Shown here: positions 33,001 through 34,395 of the stretch, in pieces
How the letters are laid out: the number at the start of each line of letters is the position of its first letter
Numbering within the stretch: the first letter of the stretch is position 1
NCBI GenBank assembly: GCA_027490195.1
Contig: JAIXYN010000040.1
Coordinates: forward strand, 41,691 to 105,690
Length of the DNA stretch: 64,000 nucleotides
Direction of reading: 5' to 3'
Source: Verrucomicrobiaceae bacterium
Lineage (GTDB): Bacteria > Verrucomicrobiota > Verrucomicrobiia > Verrucomicrobiales > Verrucomicrobiaceae
Translations under genes and position numbers: made by a program
Notes under the pieces: generated by a model
Told to the model about the DNA's origin: nothing
Seen by the model: the letters and a program-made list of their open reading frames with translations, nothing else
Databases searched by the model: none

Positions 33001-34069
33001 TGAGCGTGGAACTTCCGATCGCTCCCGTGGATTGCACCGTCGTGCTGGGCAGCGTCACGCCTGTCGCCGTTCCGGTGAAGTCCACCCGGCTGCTGAGGCC
33101 CGTGCCTGTCGTGTTAAACACACGTGCAGAAACGCCGGAATTCTGATTGGCTTGGCCATTGATGTTCAATGCCGAACCAGCCTGCAAGGTGACGGCATTG
33201 CTTCCGAGAGGGTTGGGATTGGCTGTGGTTGTTCCCTGTTTGAACGTGCTCGCCATAACCTCCAGCACCGTCTTGTCCGCCACAGTGATGCCGCCAGTCC
33301 GCGAATTGACAAAATTTCCGACGGCTGATGGGGTTGATTCTCCCAATGTCAGAATGGCTCGGGTGGGAATGACCGTGTTGTTGTCGGTAAATGCCTTCAC
33401 CGTCAACATGCCACTTCCAGCCATCGCCGCATTGATGTTGGCGCTGACGGTGCCAAAGCTGTTGATGTCACCCAGAGTGATGGTCGGCGCAGCGTTCATC
33501 GTCAGCACGGAACTCGAGTCGGCTGAAGTGAGCGTCACACCTTGTCCTAGAAACTGCAAACCGCCTGCGGTAATCCCGCCCTTCAGGGTGATCGTTTTGC
33601 TTCCGTCTTCAAACAGTGCGGTGTCCAAGGCGTTGGTGGTATTGCTCCATGAAGTTCCACTGCCACCCGATGTTTCAGCCCAGAACGGCGATGAATAGTT
33701 CAGCGGTGTGTTGGCGGCGACGTCGTCGGTCAAATTTTGGTCGAGCGTGATCGTGTTGTTGAGGGTATCCACAAAACTAATCCTGGCATCGGGTGGCAAG
33801 CCGGCTGCACCCGTGACCAACTGGCCCACAGTCAGATTGCTGGTGGACGCCACCGACAAAATGCTCTGGCCGCTCAGGTTGTACCCGAGCGCATTGGCCG
33901 TGACGTTGACGTCGTAGTTTGCAGCTTCCCATGTGCCGCTGGGGCTGCCAAAACCAGGTGTTGCCCAGTACAAGGTCGCAGACTGCAAAGGCGTGGCGAC
34001 TTGCATGACGAACACCAGCACGGTCATGAACCAGCCGAGAAGGATGCGATTTTGTCGAAGTGTTTTCAT
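1..34069 (-). CDS. Giant secreted autotransporter-type beta-repeat protein (3' end beyond window)
   Basis: A single minus-strand frame runs from an ATG at 34069 to base 2 with no stop: 11,356 codons, still open, so the C-terminus and any beta-barrel or sorting domain are outside the window. The N-terminus (MKTLRQNRILLGWFMTVLVF...) is a signal peptide with likely cleavage near LQSA/TLYW. The rest is Gly/Thr/Ser/Asn/Ala/Val-rich beta-helix-like sequence. It carries dozens of passenger-associated/autotransporter-associated repeats (G-T-L-x-L-x-G-x-N-T-Y/F-T/S-G-x-T-x-V/I-N-x-G), interleaved with a second unit around V-x-G-x-G-I-P-x-G-T. PA14-like domains lie near residues 400-535 and 3050-3195. 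I saw no cysteine in the stretches I translated. By family it is probably a surface or extracellular adhesin or fibre; that role is inferred. No Shine-Dalgarno is visible; the signal peptide fixes the start. Confidence 0.9.
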   Translation of the reverse strand, partial: MKTLRQNRILLGWFMTVLVFVMQVATPLQSATLYWATPGFGSPSGTWEAANYDVNVTANALGYNLSGQSILSVASTSNLTVGQLVTGAAGLPPDARISFVDTLNNTITLDQNLTDDVAANTPLNYSSPFWAETSGGSGTSWSNTTNALDTALFEDGSKTITLKGGITAGGLQFLGQGVTLTSADSSSVLTMNAAPTITLGDINSFGTVSANINAAMAGSGMLTVKAFTDNNTVIPTRAILTLGESTPSAVGNFVNSRTGGITVADKTVLEVMASTFKQGTTTANPNPLGSNAVTLQAGSALNINGQANQNSGVSARVFNTTGTGLSSRVDFTGTATGVTLPSTTVQSTGAIGSSTLTVATTANLLPGMAVTGAGIPAGTFINSIINETQVSLRDASSTAVQLTGADPLANFAAPLVGGSMSNAPASAVQSLDGSQGTSIAYQQINALTGQVQNITASNYGVQWLGKFSVQGGDYSFFTSSDDGSRVFIDGVLIINKDGTTGDRSSAPIRLGAGLHEVRIDYVQGGGGASMNLGITGGEFFSGGAIRTTLSLFQAESNTAAGGSNAINLGNNVTLTGNAQINLVGQNFTSTSLGGLTLNDGTTLTVRKIDNTTSDTVVADSAAGFGQTLRFGGASVLGSSASGTVFLASDANVAFDGSISDGSISAGTGGRNMVLDKTGVGRLYFGQTAAQNMMKAGVTNASGTLVSGSMIDVKGGNLVLVGSTASGAWNPIGGAAIKLNGGGLVLDSKGATNAGVGPAFNNHIYVAQNATIQSAVNAATTTIGGSQLAATTVSGNSTVTVASTEGLRAGMPVTGYGIPANATISAVTGATTFTLSAPASASGSSALGIANSLTIASGKTLTFDTISSGTAGANAAALAVAANITGAVGTTLALKSTLMNSSATYPTTLTGVSVDNEINTGNATFTLPDTTSLIRGTLVSGSGIAPGSFIQSIEPGNVIILNTPATGTGPMDLTFTAPSSVANVSLANAGGGTVVLRGNNTGFLGGFSFLDTRTALQVEGVDSFSNKSLSLAGNSLTMLADGSGTGARETLAFNSSLAISGNTTVTVGRQGYVYAPLFTTASNKKFQMDALSLGANTLSVATTSAGYGLDFTGAVTLTGSPFFNVGSTSTSQVGSLLTLSGVVSGNGMSITKLGTGTLQMSGATNSFGGNVVLASTGTVGQNLLTVASTANLVVGQAVTGTGVPSGARILSIASATQFTITSNLSAGYNNSSVTLSSLVDIQSGVLAVDRDQSFGNSTNDVRLNVNATNGAGLRLLGVANSFSSGRNFILNQANNSIEVVNGVTATLTNGFKFSTATNGLFKNDAGTLVLAAEPTNLAGVSGWIGVTTINQGSLQITSATALGTATGNTIITERGAELAINIPAGATLTEPVQINTVGNGVTLTGINSLGAIRNMAGTNTLNGLITINGAPDSDNQARNVMIAGVDAGSSLTLGGGVRYNFTAGSGRAMTFYLSATGNGSGTLSGTLLNTTASTLGATTLQKVGTGTWNITAANAFGSTPSVGQIIVSAGTLAVNGNGSLGTSSGTVNINPGGTLALDNTTTNVNNRIGGRALSSFGGNLNLTGNSAAATSEQTGTFTFGSGNSVITLTPNAAQSLTLTLGTSTTVARNTGGTALIRGTNLGSAATANTAVVTGPAAANGLTFVGQLGGTGTLSKSIVPWALVDTSTSGGGVSFATADSAASGATTGVSNLRALNSSTEMTSTLSTSANILLTTGTTTAAVPFTINSLTLNGGSLAVTTPHALTLDSGGLLSLANATLSGGSLTTTSNRELIVHTVGSLVTLTANSLIVGTSGGLTKSGAGTLILSAGNSYTGITTVNQGTLRLAAGATNSIFFNNDLVVNAGGTLDLNGGVQYANRLRNDGNAFVAGNGGIVTSTAAATLVLANGNVNWAGQINGAITVARSVVGSGSNDWNIYDAQGYTGATFLTGGRLQLLDSGTLSATSAISISQGTLLVQNSSALGTNLSNRINDSAAITMTGGMIQYRNRNGMHTSETLGGLILGGGQSIIDNAVAGVGTTFSSTLTFGSLTQNSKSTLLFRDVDGVIGNNSRVLFTTAPTTVNNLLANGSQTGWAVINSSVTLNGVGVTIGEFASYAPDIGIGGLTRTGFAGQSGTTINGSSATDNLRIIVNAVNTVASTGSTVLTLGSTTGFNVGDTITGDGIAANTTISGILSNSQISLSQATTAVDPVISVVQKLTDNRTINTLTLVASRNATVDLNGKTLTLQGGGLIFSQTANNSGTVNVLSSSTTSTSVTVAAVPATLIVGSTLLGQTVTAVSGTTITLSGNANANVNASPVAVDYTDATGGAGTVNVLTSSDASTTVTVVSVPASLTVGSQMLGSTVLSITGNSINLSSPAASNIATNPLSSTYTSATPVYVNFINGSLTGGSGDLYIHALPFGGSSRLGNISANIIGTGALVLGGNISTSGQAGVFLSGSNTYAGGTFVNSGTWILNNSSANGTSTVVIPGNITITGGMLDTSLTNNSTVRLDASSQILNTATATLQGSALLNMNGSNQTLGSLVFNNTGGGAPTVDISTGTLILNGNLTASASSVGNISLIQAGTLSSSTVSGSSTVTVPNTVGLTPGMTVTGTGIPANTTILSKTATTITLSNNATSTATNTLTYGNAGALSLNGSGTLVTPTDRTFTVNPITVNGQNVAPLQATLNISARIVDGGTGVARILKEGTGLLQLSGASTFTGGVTVNAGGLIIGASSTASTVGSTPTSGPLGTGTLTLAAGTSLLSATAGNTVANTFVANGSFTFNGANSLALNGGSTLTTGSTITVAVPGMVATLGGKLSNTGILNLTKNGPGTLNFSTGVLATGVVNNNTFSGTTTVTDGSLRLTSAAGLTSATPLGTSGITLNGGMLELRGDGASSFGSITLGNNVTLSQSSTISVDRVGTNIGNTFVMGQLGMTAGQTLNVLSGNSYNLRFASGSYTSNGTFTFAPAAGSSVTVGGNFGAAQAVANTGSGMLLLSGSNGFTTVVQSNIGAAPVMNSTSTPLGTGGYTFANGGSLVVAPVGAGAAGVGTSAPVNYTSGGLTARYFSGGATNINSAFGSGMAPAAVVTGRPLGDLSLNSRPAGVTNQGGTMVTYTGLIQIVNAGNYAFQIAEDDQSQLVINGVTVAGANSTVAGGGKAPSLSAAGTGVINLSAGYHTIVLKTNNLSGSGGFQLLYGSADAGTDTAGNNLATGSNGITTPAARLQAVPNSRLFFLNTTASASNTYAAQISNAFTLNAGNTATVDGQGTDINATLSTLTLGGAGSALTVSNQSGTGWLGVAGATTISGSAVLRPTTGTLNLLGGVTTNTAATAVTKTGNGTLILGGTWGGTAAATATLNVGSGFLQLTSAGALPGGGTTITRQLQAPQFLSSTTTNSSNTVTMAAGDTSALRVGMAVTGTNIPANTFITAITNNNTFTLNNSATGAGTNVLTYDASRLTVSSTTSATSTTVNVGSTAGLAVGMGVSGTGIPASAFITAISGNTITLNTAATQGGTNNLTYDTSSLTINSTTANNSQTVTVSSTAGLTVGMRVSGGIVPAGSYITSIVNGTSFTISQVTPNGGAGTSNLAYSSETYGALDLNGITSVAGNITLNGVSPVLRNSTAPAALYNSSTTAASVSGTISIGVAGSLNQATAIGGFGDITLGGVVQDGGTAGTAWSKVGPGTLTLGVSNTFTGALTVSGGILRLGNAGALGTVAGGTSVNNAATLDLNGQAVSLAEALTLNGAGTTGLPASNTLGALINSSATAASYAGGVTLAANSSINIGSGSGATTLSGVIGSSGANNFTLTKNGAGTLILTASNTKGSATGGFSTVVNAGTLTVSGANGTLGGGTATTTTTVNAGATLNLDNSTNALNNRLSTRPVTLSGGTLSLTANSTPTATSETISSGDLTFAAGASRVLLTPNTKAAQILITGSGTVVRSGTGTGLVAGLGLGGTFNGANTSTINFQTTAPTTIGEAGSVGNVTVLTSSTASASVTISGGAPAGLVVGSTLLGARITGINGSAITLSANANQTIAASTSIAFTSPNRAILPWLLVDDTGPSGTGVSFAAISAAGASNAGLIKLTPGTDAVNDSLPAGNPNVYFTTGTTTATANAVTTLNSFTFTGGTLAIASGSTLLLNSGGVLATANASITGGGVLAAANTFSREFIFHVTGASTLNVAPRLYTVSGLTKAAGGTLNLQSQATYLGNTTINGGTLQLNSGAAQTLFTSFTTAPAAGGSGSGPSGQVMQVNNGATLDLVGRNQSLANLSSAGLLSGTGGTVINSNATAAVLRVGIQTASTWAGNISSGTGVINLVRDGAAAWTVNSANTMTGSLTLQGGSTVLQDAGTFQAANSITIRRAGLVWNDTVSQAQAGRLLSTAGMTLNGGGFLYQSRAGASGAINLGALTLAGGSSFIAAQPTNGTAQITFASLGTRATGATVTFGSTPGDNGRILFTSAPTLTNGILGGWAVALGVDSVAGGSTNAEFATYETASGIRSAGNYTTVFTNGQAIATGTSLATTNVRLGALGGSSGTTVTLAAGGATINSLSMNNGAVNLNFSSASDILTVTSGGILGGFDNTGRTIGSTALRGVLTAGAGQSELFIYNGQNVMTVNSVIANNNTTMNVILDGLSQVAGANQTAPNINLTAANTYTGTTYVNGVIVNLNSSSGPAIPGNLIISGGNNSGADSLPIGNASVFLQQSNQIASSAAVTMNGGGLLNLNNFNNTISSLAFTYDGGVTGPAVMTGGGTLSVVAVRPLTATTTANSNQLVFSVAPGATIAPGTSIGGAGIPTGTTISSNSNATNYTMSANATASGTVTIQNSASTTAGSAALTFTIAPSASALAAGTPVSGLGIAPGSTISSGSGLGYTLSQNATSALSGSVTVGGIITASSLDNGSAIPVLNGFLDISAGQNFNVAASTVMPGQMGLTGQIGLALNAAMNNGFIIKSGAGVLGIGGQSAYSGGTYVNSGALAFAQNGAFIGNSQVVLAASTSLDARGLAGVVGSVTGSGSITNYSLGSGGTVVTGSDNTSSTFSGTFSTPFTNGRLSVVKIGTGTWNLSGNSASSGVSDTFAISQGAVTLNSGSSNSLNFRTYAVNSGGVLNIDNSTNNVSNRLGVDITSVPGRYSDLSTTSTNRTTNIQGGFINVTGPASAALAENLGTVNIQNGSGVLTITPGAGVGASSILNFNSMNGIANSGALGGALLLRGTSLGGTAGNGIANFAVVATAGVGSSPSLIGANGAVGSTTMNIRPDIIGDVSLTGNGTGFVTYIGSAGTVGGTAGNGFRLLTAAEQASTLGTQPQIAPFAAVSPNSNVRLTALQNLTANSTINSLVLDGGSGIFMGAATLSSTVNPAGSLYNAAGGLHTLTVNSGGILSLANNNGIRGGVLAPGANNQLIFHNVGDLVVNSYLSGGSQGLTKSSAGKLTLNRASYITGTTTLNAGTLELGAGANTLLVTPGTITPTVYDLRVNGGILDVKGGNLAVGAISNNATANVGGTTVAISGSGGTITNTGASPATLVTSSGTNSTFGGVITNSGGALSFTKSGAATLILTGTSTYTGATSVFGGTLNLRDGGALANTSAITVGYSTLLLDNQGLNNNTTRISASAPITLNGGSLTINGRQSLDAQTIGAVTLGQGSSALTINELGGATTGGYALTLSDLNRVAANGGVINFVAGSGLTLGGTTNTATAGAQPQVFLGQVNGTAFSQSSLVNGIIGGWAVVGGSEFASYKDSLGVSQLSNTGAGYASYASSDFTTAAATANVNESNNSRTLAASRTINSWRLTNGTTETFGSAGTAATLTIASGGLLTTTGVTFNRGDVASAITSGSTDLFFWANGGSNTFNTKITGSIGFVKSGGGTVVMGAAVSYSTNTISGSSVVTLANTNGLQVGQAVSGTGIAGGSTIVSIDSPTQITISQNASATGTNTLSYSLAPTGVSWLNVGSGSTNNLSTLVSLASTAGLTAGMKVAGTGIPVGTTIQTVNSGTQITLSQAATANNSGLTLSFNQGSNITNLLNDYTGTTIVNQGILQLSTSVSGTQLIPGDIRINGGALNFANTNTGQIATTSNITLSGTGTFTLPNYGTSVQNTFASLTFNGNGGTSAPTFSFGTPTASSTVVLAAANAITSNNDNWAVTPTISSGAVALSALQLTNAAPVINVTGSAPVGLAISVPITSAGGVITKSGAGALSLTGLSTFTTGLNLSAGTLILGNGNTSLTAGALNIASSAIGTGALALGDGTTILAGGFTVISSGTTNGSSAVTLTGTNGRLTTVGQPVTGTGVPSGSLVASGIGDTGFALSSLATTTATNNLNYTTWLANAITVNGNFTFGGTSAANSLFLTGVMNLGTAARTMTIASPFVTAYLNGQITSGAGSGIVIAGAGTAIFSNTGNNYTGSTTITGGMLRLGAAGVIPDNSDVVVAAGNTLTGTTGGTLDLAGFSETVGSLAGAGLVTNSGSAATLTVGASNLTQATFAGTIANSTNALSLVKTGTGTQTLTGLNNYRGSTNVTGGVLEVNTLADAAASSMGNVALFSNVNLNGTLRFIGQDATRNTTTRVINLTGAGVIDASGTTPLVLTNSAASTTVTVNSSGSGLTAANFTIAPNTTTYSAAPNVSITGGGGAGAAATAVLNSSGQVVGITITNTGTGYTTAPTISFTGGTAIFNGSAPTGTGNASSFAGVTLASVPSNLVVGTTMFGQTVIAINGTAVSLSGTANQVVAGTSVPFGSTVGIASSLTTSPNVTLRATAPSTLVVGSTLLGRRVIAVSGTSVTLDGNASTALTNANVVYGGASVTGAGNNLTLQGTGSGSIAGPIDITTGTLTKTGTGTWTLSGNSNYTGTTTISAGTLVLNQPASSTTAPGLGNTAITVNNGTLNVQGNYFAGLTSVTGAGASLTVNAGATLSMANNAIGTFTIQQNATGPATGLTLGSGSSTVANLLLDINSGGVTQIDRINVTRGINIAGPVEIALAPVSTATSLTAGTYTFLSSTTGSLTNPGNLSLTSTGLIIGLQTLTGNTNGTSTISMPGGTAGIVAGMSITGAGVANGATVSIVTANSIIISAATTGTVNNNALTFANNYTIALGSTASTANLTITNDVTNSWYWTGGTSNISDALTNWTSLPGGGANATALGGLDDYFFTANSANTSRLAVNLGANMQLRTLNFTGTGTTAAGNSVSINNSGANSYRISINAGGLNVQAGSAAHSINANVNVRLLASQTWNIASTAGVFTVGGAISESTTGINLNVTGGGTLYLQGANTFSGVTTVASGTLRADILANGSTASAVGASSSLASNLVFGSSAGTNAATLDYRGGAVSTDRLFTLGRNTITIDNRGTGALNFTNTGALAYLGSGERTLALTATSAQTNTFVPVIGDSGGATALTMSGTGTWVMAPNNGVLAGVTGIATAGNTLVTSSDTSRLVVGQAVIGEGIPLGAYITAINSNTSFTLSVAPTIGDGLTPDDYDLGAGNFNTGVVTLAGGVLRTDNLNDIGVASGIGRGDASNATTNAASLVFNGGTLSYNGSGTSTNRLLTLGVNGGVLDSSGTGALVFSNTGSIVVNGAGARALTLGGSADAALLNTFNPLIANGSGTISLVKNGTSTWVLGAAGNTYTGTTTINLGVLQTSSLGNGGANSGIGASSNSAANLVLDGGTLRYTGAAQSTDRLFSVGTSGGTIEASGTGAVNFTNSGSIGFNGQSGDRTLSLSGTNTGANTLSNVVADSGGVTSVVKNGSGSWVIGAVNTYTGSTTVNGGNLQVGTSATHTTGGAGAGGITVNSGATLSGVGIVNGTAGVTNHLFTSGATLTPGGSFGTAVGSMVFNGNLTLQDNSAASFTINGRTGNDLGILSNLLVGFYDTIGGYRDQRLSTWNGTGIGSHDAITVNGVLELNRSQITLSGAYFAAAASGDYIDIGDWTSLSVESTMDVGTNYRNGGTGGGNLNLPTLSGALVYDVSRFATDGILVILTKPGDIAVRLYNYNLTGSSSWGAATSWQPQESPNAISSITTLNTNIASQVQVALNGDKVTGKVFVGDTNNTNGFTVTQGVGNGRLILNNGAYGSAVLSKVQSLNQVDVLAVPVQLASNLQVIIGAGGAAGRVDIAGPISQASSGLGLTVMGGGRLTLSGITANTYSGDTWVTNRGFSDAGNPNLVLAKSASAVVSSPLNIQTFSGSSTVRLASGDTTALRVGMAIFGNSAIPNGATVTSIQGATQFTLSAAATNSVSGTASAGSIARTLVAQNVSASIFNGSNNVTLNSGNTSNFFVGMPVSGTGIPVGATITAINANGISFTLSANATANNASASIAANTQSFSASVNTGSTLVTLNSGTTAGFYVGMPVSGTGIPVGATVAALNANGTQFTLSANATASNGGAAIVASAGGTVAATTSTAGFYPGMPISGVNIPNGATVASVINATTFILSTAATNTGTSLTVYGRDVVNGTIVGGLTIGGVSRGLGRVTGADNNTAVVQLGGNEQIADGTVIRFDGAANNNAYFKMVGNNETVAGLADSTGGGVVENLEGESLSANSTLTLLTSGSRSFNGIMRDRANNAGTGVLNLVVAGTGEQVLSGGNITYSGTTTINSGATLALTNTTGFGGNGNGSRLIFNNGTLSFRDFTAAYSFNRLMLGGRMVREGGTTVNLSLGSASSFNFGNYTSGNALVTLSSGGTTTNLTAGMYVYGVGIAAGTKIQSINSANTFTLSAAPTISTVVGGDFLGFGGHATNGVAVLEAPGVTSFNPSTFGYIGGLVPFDFRVAGGNFDIRGVQTLTQVSLGRVVLENGSLNVRGTGDNVTNGALVTVNNTMVINGNVNLVGGNLLVLGLNGSLGAPTAINISGVGNSLFGNSNGQGLEIQNSGGINNNRIGDSTALNLNGGRFLYRSFGTGVEAFSESLGQLTLTGGANAISTTISNAASNTITFAGLSRQAGSMVNFEDTFALGNTGASKVMFTSAPTLSGGIIGGWAVVGSEFATYNATAGVTAVNSAASTQNATISTTYAGGSNVRLTSAQTINSPTVNSVNLRGFGTTINNGNTLTISTGGMINIGSSTVAGGMVTAGATSGYDLITHITGGTTTITSLLVNNGAFEMNLAKSGQGTLQLNPGFSRTGSYTTGQSTVTMSGGANTTDMQVGALVTGPGIAAGTVVASVLSSSQFVLSNAPLQTQNGTSITFRQMNTYSGRTYVNEGVLRITRETDLGANPSSFRADQLVLNGGTLQVDATMEMNDANRGITLGAADGRIRVADNSVVTLSSANLISGASGRLILSATSGGLGNNRGILTIAGDHDLSGGLETEGVQLDTTGQLASTFSSGSTQVVVSSTAGLEVGSRVSGNNIAEGTTIAAIVNGTTLQLSKATSGGGTNASLTYGDFNAIKLTGNNTIGYIRLNGSAIVLSGNNTLTGDIALNSGLLRLGGTNTFSGKLYQQAGEIRLESATALVTTAGISINLATGVFNLNGFDATFSAITGVGTVTNDGTAPATLTINTDVNQSFQGALVDGLNSATQLSLAKTGLGMLSLGTSNSYSGATVVQGGGLVVNSLNSGGFSSSIGSASNAAANLVLDNAVLRFVSNTPTFTDRSFTMGVGDSAATIVADGTRTAARMNFGQAGFSPAVGFTGSGDRTLTLSGYNTGNNVFALSLGDGTGGSTSLVKNGLGTWVLSAASSFTGEVRVNAGILAVTADGALGAAGQAGIVVAGGNNNGTSIPGGANATLDFRNVTYSTADAIYLAGGTLAATTGTSSWAGALFATGNSSVLIGQGASLEIKGIFGGGGAITQFGDGTLILSGQADSFTRNTISSMSPDHSVQAGTLILDYANGSGSRLADTGRVTLGGGRLGATLAMRNGSGTILEIIAAATIGGGSNRIDQTNSTGVLRMNSITRNTGASLRFSADNIASTDNLNVNGILGGWAYVGDSDWAAVSSTNDTSTGTVISNARLTFGQSVSGTGIPGGVTITSINANGSTITLSNNATVTATNALTFNSATEVTTAASGNITFNSTTLTLPGTNTTAGRMIGQTISGTGIAANTTIVGILNGTQLVLSQPATANASGQTYTFGSSGNTIFSGTTTGQLSSNNSVVLAQDGLISKFTGYINSNAANDWVLPTSLNNGGNMTITGASTQTNRSTNTLRFNAPDNTVGSNSMTVTLVGDNSILSGGILVTPNMGTDSALITGSGTLSGGFGTNADLYIRQNNTAATMEISAVIANRTPPSTRAVTATGGSTTISGISIAGLNVGLGVSSSTGNIPIGATISSITITDPVNQTGNIVLSNAVTGSGASTVDLSFSHNNGLDKNGDGSLVLSGLNTFTGATTINAGVLTVRQLGVTGAASGAALSAFNQTLGNVLSPPTFSDLSGITFGQTVSGAGLPAVVTVSSNTIAGFSSITVASTAGLQVGTPVVGTGIPIGATITGINSATNQVSISTSATQSNNGTLISFGGSYVTGINGAQSTVTLLNGSNITTTGANYTFGNNVALLEDFRSVAALTLDSATITLNNSNSTAGLSIGQTVTGGGFPTGTKILAILNNNQIVVDQNATATTNTLLSFGAAPAPLISSFNGGMASGAIVSVTSTLGLFLGQTVSGGGIPAGSVITQIIDSTTLQISNAVTATGAQGLTFGFVNNLPATVGGTQNVTLVLGQATINLASTASLSVGQAVSGLGIPEGTTVAAILSPTQAVLSKSAVSGGSSTLSFAGAAGALGASRNSPGNLVFNGGILQYNGFNSMTDRGFTMNSDAVWDVGNARTTLVMGGNYVTPAAPDSYGVIKRGAGVLEFLSTSAGGYGLDRLEVYDGTLRVRVVQDDQFVRSDIGGLTVGGGTFEVIGSSRRATTQNMLGAFQSKEGASVVRVSSFGSFNTDLVLQDLTNPVAVAFERGSTVLFSENPSGTGSANIRLGGEFLRDVQTIIPRAVYQTSLDTLNPGVNYFAYVDFNGGLFSVVASDNISIGGTAAHTIQPDPSAWTGSMHVMDGTLFFDSFSGATRSNAAANTIRFFNSGNELLANSVQGSNVISNVSTRRLQVGQVIRGSGLADGTTITAIDSVAGTLTLSNAFQNVNTTNARFYVPAVASSSITITDLLTLNGGAILQTTHAGNHANSISGGALTSALNNSDGTSADLIIHNWNPLASLAISSVISNNSNSSRIVNLVHSGDGTTVLGQANTYTGATFILGGVLRLDNAAALPNASRLRLRGGVLGLGLNSGDFVRALGTSAGQVDWAASGGFAAYEANRVVNIGGASGQLTWGSGGFVLDNDSLIFGARDTGRRIDFANAVNLGGKYRMIEVVEGTAEQLGAAAGSGAGAVAGARLNGVIDGTNGGILVKAGLGILELNASNTYTGGTSLAEGTLRGLVNGAFGPGASLVSVGTTTDTSSSALALVLDYKGSALNNNLVFGGVN
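8836..9660 (-). repeat. Run of tandem about-210-bp GxGIPxGA units in the giant gene
   Basis: Near-repeating units are centred at about 8925, 9100, 9310 and 9530. Each encodes F-T-L-S-A-x-A-T-x-x, then V-G-M-P-V-S-G-T-G-I-P-V-G-A-T-V, ending in an S-(I/F)-N-x-G-S linker. The two middle copies (about 9032-9240 and 9241-9450) are the most alike, suggesting the more recent duplication. Confidence 0.7.
23323..23930 (-). repeat. Three consecutive about-200-bp GxGIPxGT units in the giant gene
   Basis: Three adjacent units each encode the order ...LTYDxSxLTVSSTTSxxSxTVxVxSxxGLxVGMxVxGxxIPAxxxITxI...FT(L/I)...A.... Boundaries fall near 23323, 23530 and 23730. They are alignable at DNA level but visibly diverged, which points to older tandem duplication inside the gene. 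Confidence 0.7.
24485..24925 (-). other. PA14-like domain 2 of the giant protein
   Basis: About residues 3050-3195 begin with GLTARYFSG and continue through GLIQIVNAGNYAFQIAEDD, LVINGV and SAGYHTIVLK, then FQLLYGSAD. The order and spacing match a PA14 domain. It sits more than 2,600 residues from the first copy and is clearly diverged from it, so it is not a recent duplicate. Confidence 0.75.
32470..32850 (-). other. PA14-like domain 1 of the giant protein
   Basis: About residues 400-535 of the giant protein depart from the beta-repeat pattern. They carry PA14-type features: a Y-G-V-Q-W-L-G-K-F segment, then FFTSSDDGSRVFIDG, INKDG and GLHEVRIDY. PA14 modules are beta-sandwiches often used for carbohydrate binding in adhesins and glycosidases. 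Ligand binding here is inferred from the family only. Confidence 0.75.
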
Positions 34070-34185
34070 CAGAAAAAGTTTTTGGCAGGAGCTGCGCGGG
34101 AGATTTTTAAAAAAGGAAAAAGAAAGGGGCACAAGGAAGTGAAACGGCGGCGTTTAGACACTGGACCTTCGCAGCCATGGGAAAC

Positions 34186-34239
34186 CCTGAAAAGTCACAA
34201 ATGTTCGACCCAACGAGCATTTCGTTGTTTTTCAGGTCG
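34186..34239 (-). promoter_or_regulatory. Leader with competing inverted repeats upstream of the giant gene
   Basis: Within the presumed leader, arms 34186-34193 and 34229-34236 pair perfectly (8 bp, CCTGAAAA/TTTTCAGG). An inner hairpin pairs 34211-34216 with 34222-34227 (CAACGA/TCGTTG). A third pairing, 34206-34210 with 34235-34239 (CGACC/GGTCG), shares two bases with the first, so they exclude each other. This could be an attenuator-like or stability element. No known riboswitch class was recognised. Confidence 0.35.
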
Positions 34240-34323
34240 ATGGGATGATTTCTCATGGGGTAAGCACTTGGTTGGCACATGGATGCACGTCGGGGTCTGA
34301 CATACCTTCCAAGGCTAGCGTTC

Positions 34324-34353
34324 AGAATAGCTAATTTGAATCCTTTACGTCAA
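34324..34353 (-). promoter_or_regulatory. Sigma70-like promoter for the giant gene
   Basis: Reading the minus strand, TTGACG (34353-34348) is followed after 18 nt by TATTCT (34329-34324). Both boxes are near consensus and face the giant gene. Transcription would start near 34317, giving a 5' leader of about 250 nt. The 326-nt spacer 34070-34395 contains no other gene that I can support. The call rests on sequence alone. Confidence 0.45.
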
Positions 34354-34395
34354 TGCAAATACATCGACTTTACGAAAATTCAGCGATGGGAAGCC

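Noticed and set aside
186..33917. Numerous plus-strand open frames of 60-280 codons
   Set aside because: They lie antisense to the giant gene. They owe their openness to its biased codon use, are rich in Pro/Val/Leu/Ala without domains, and shift frame constantly.
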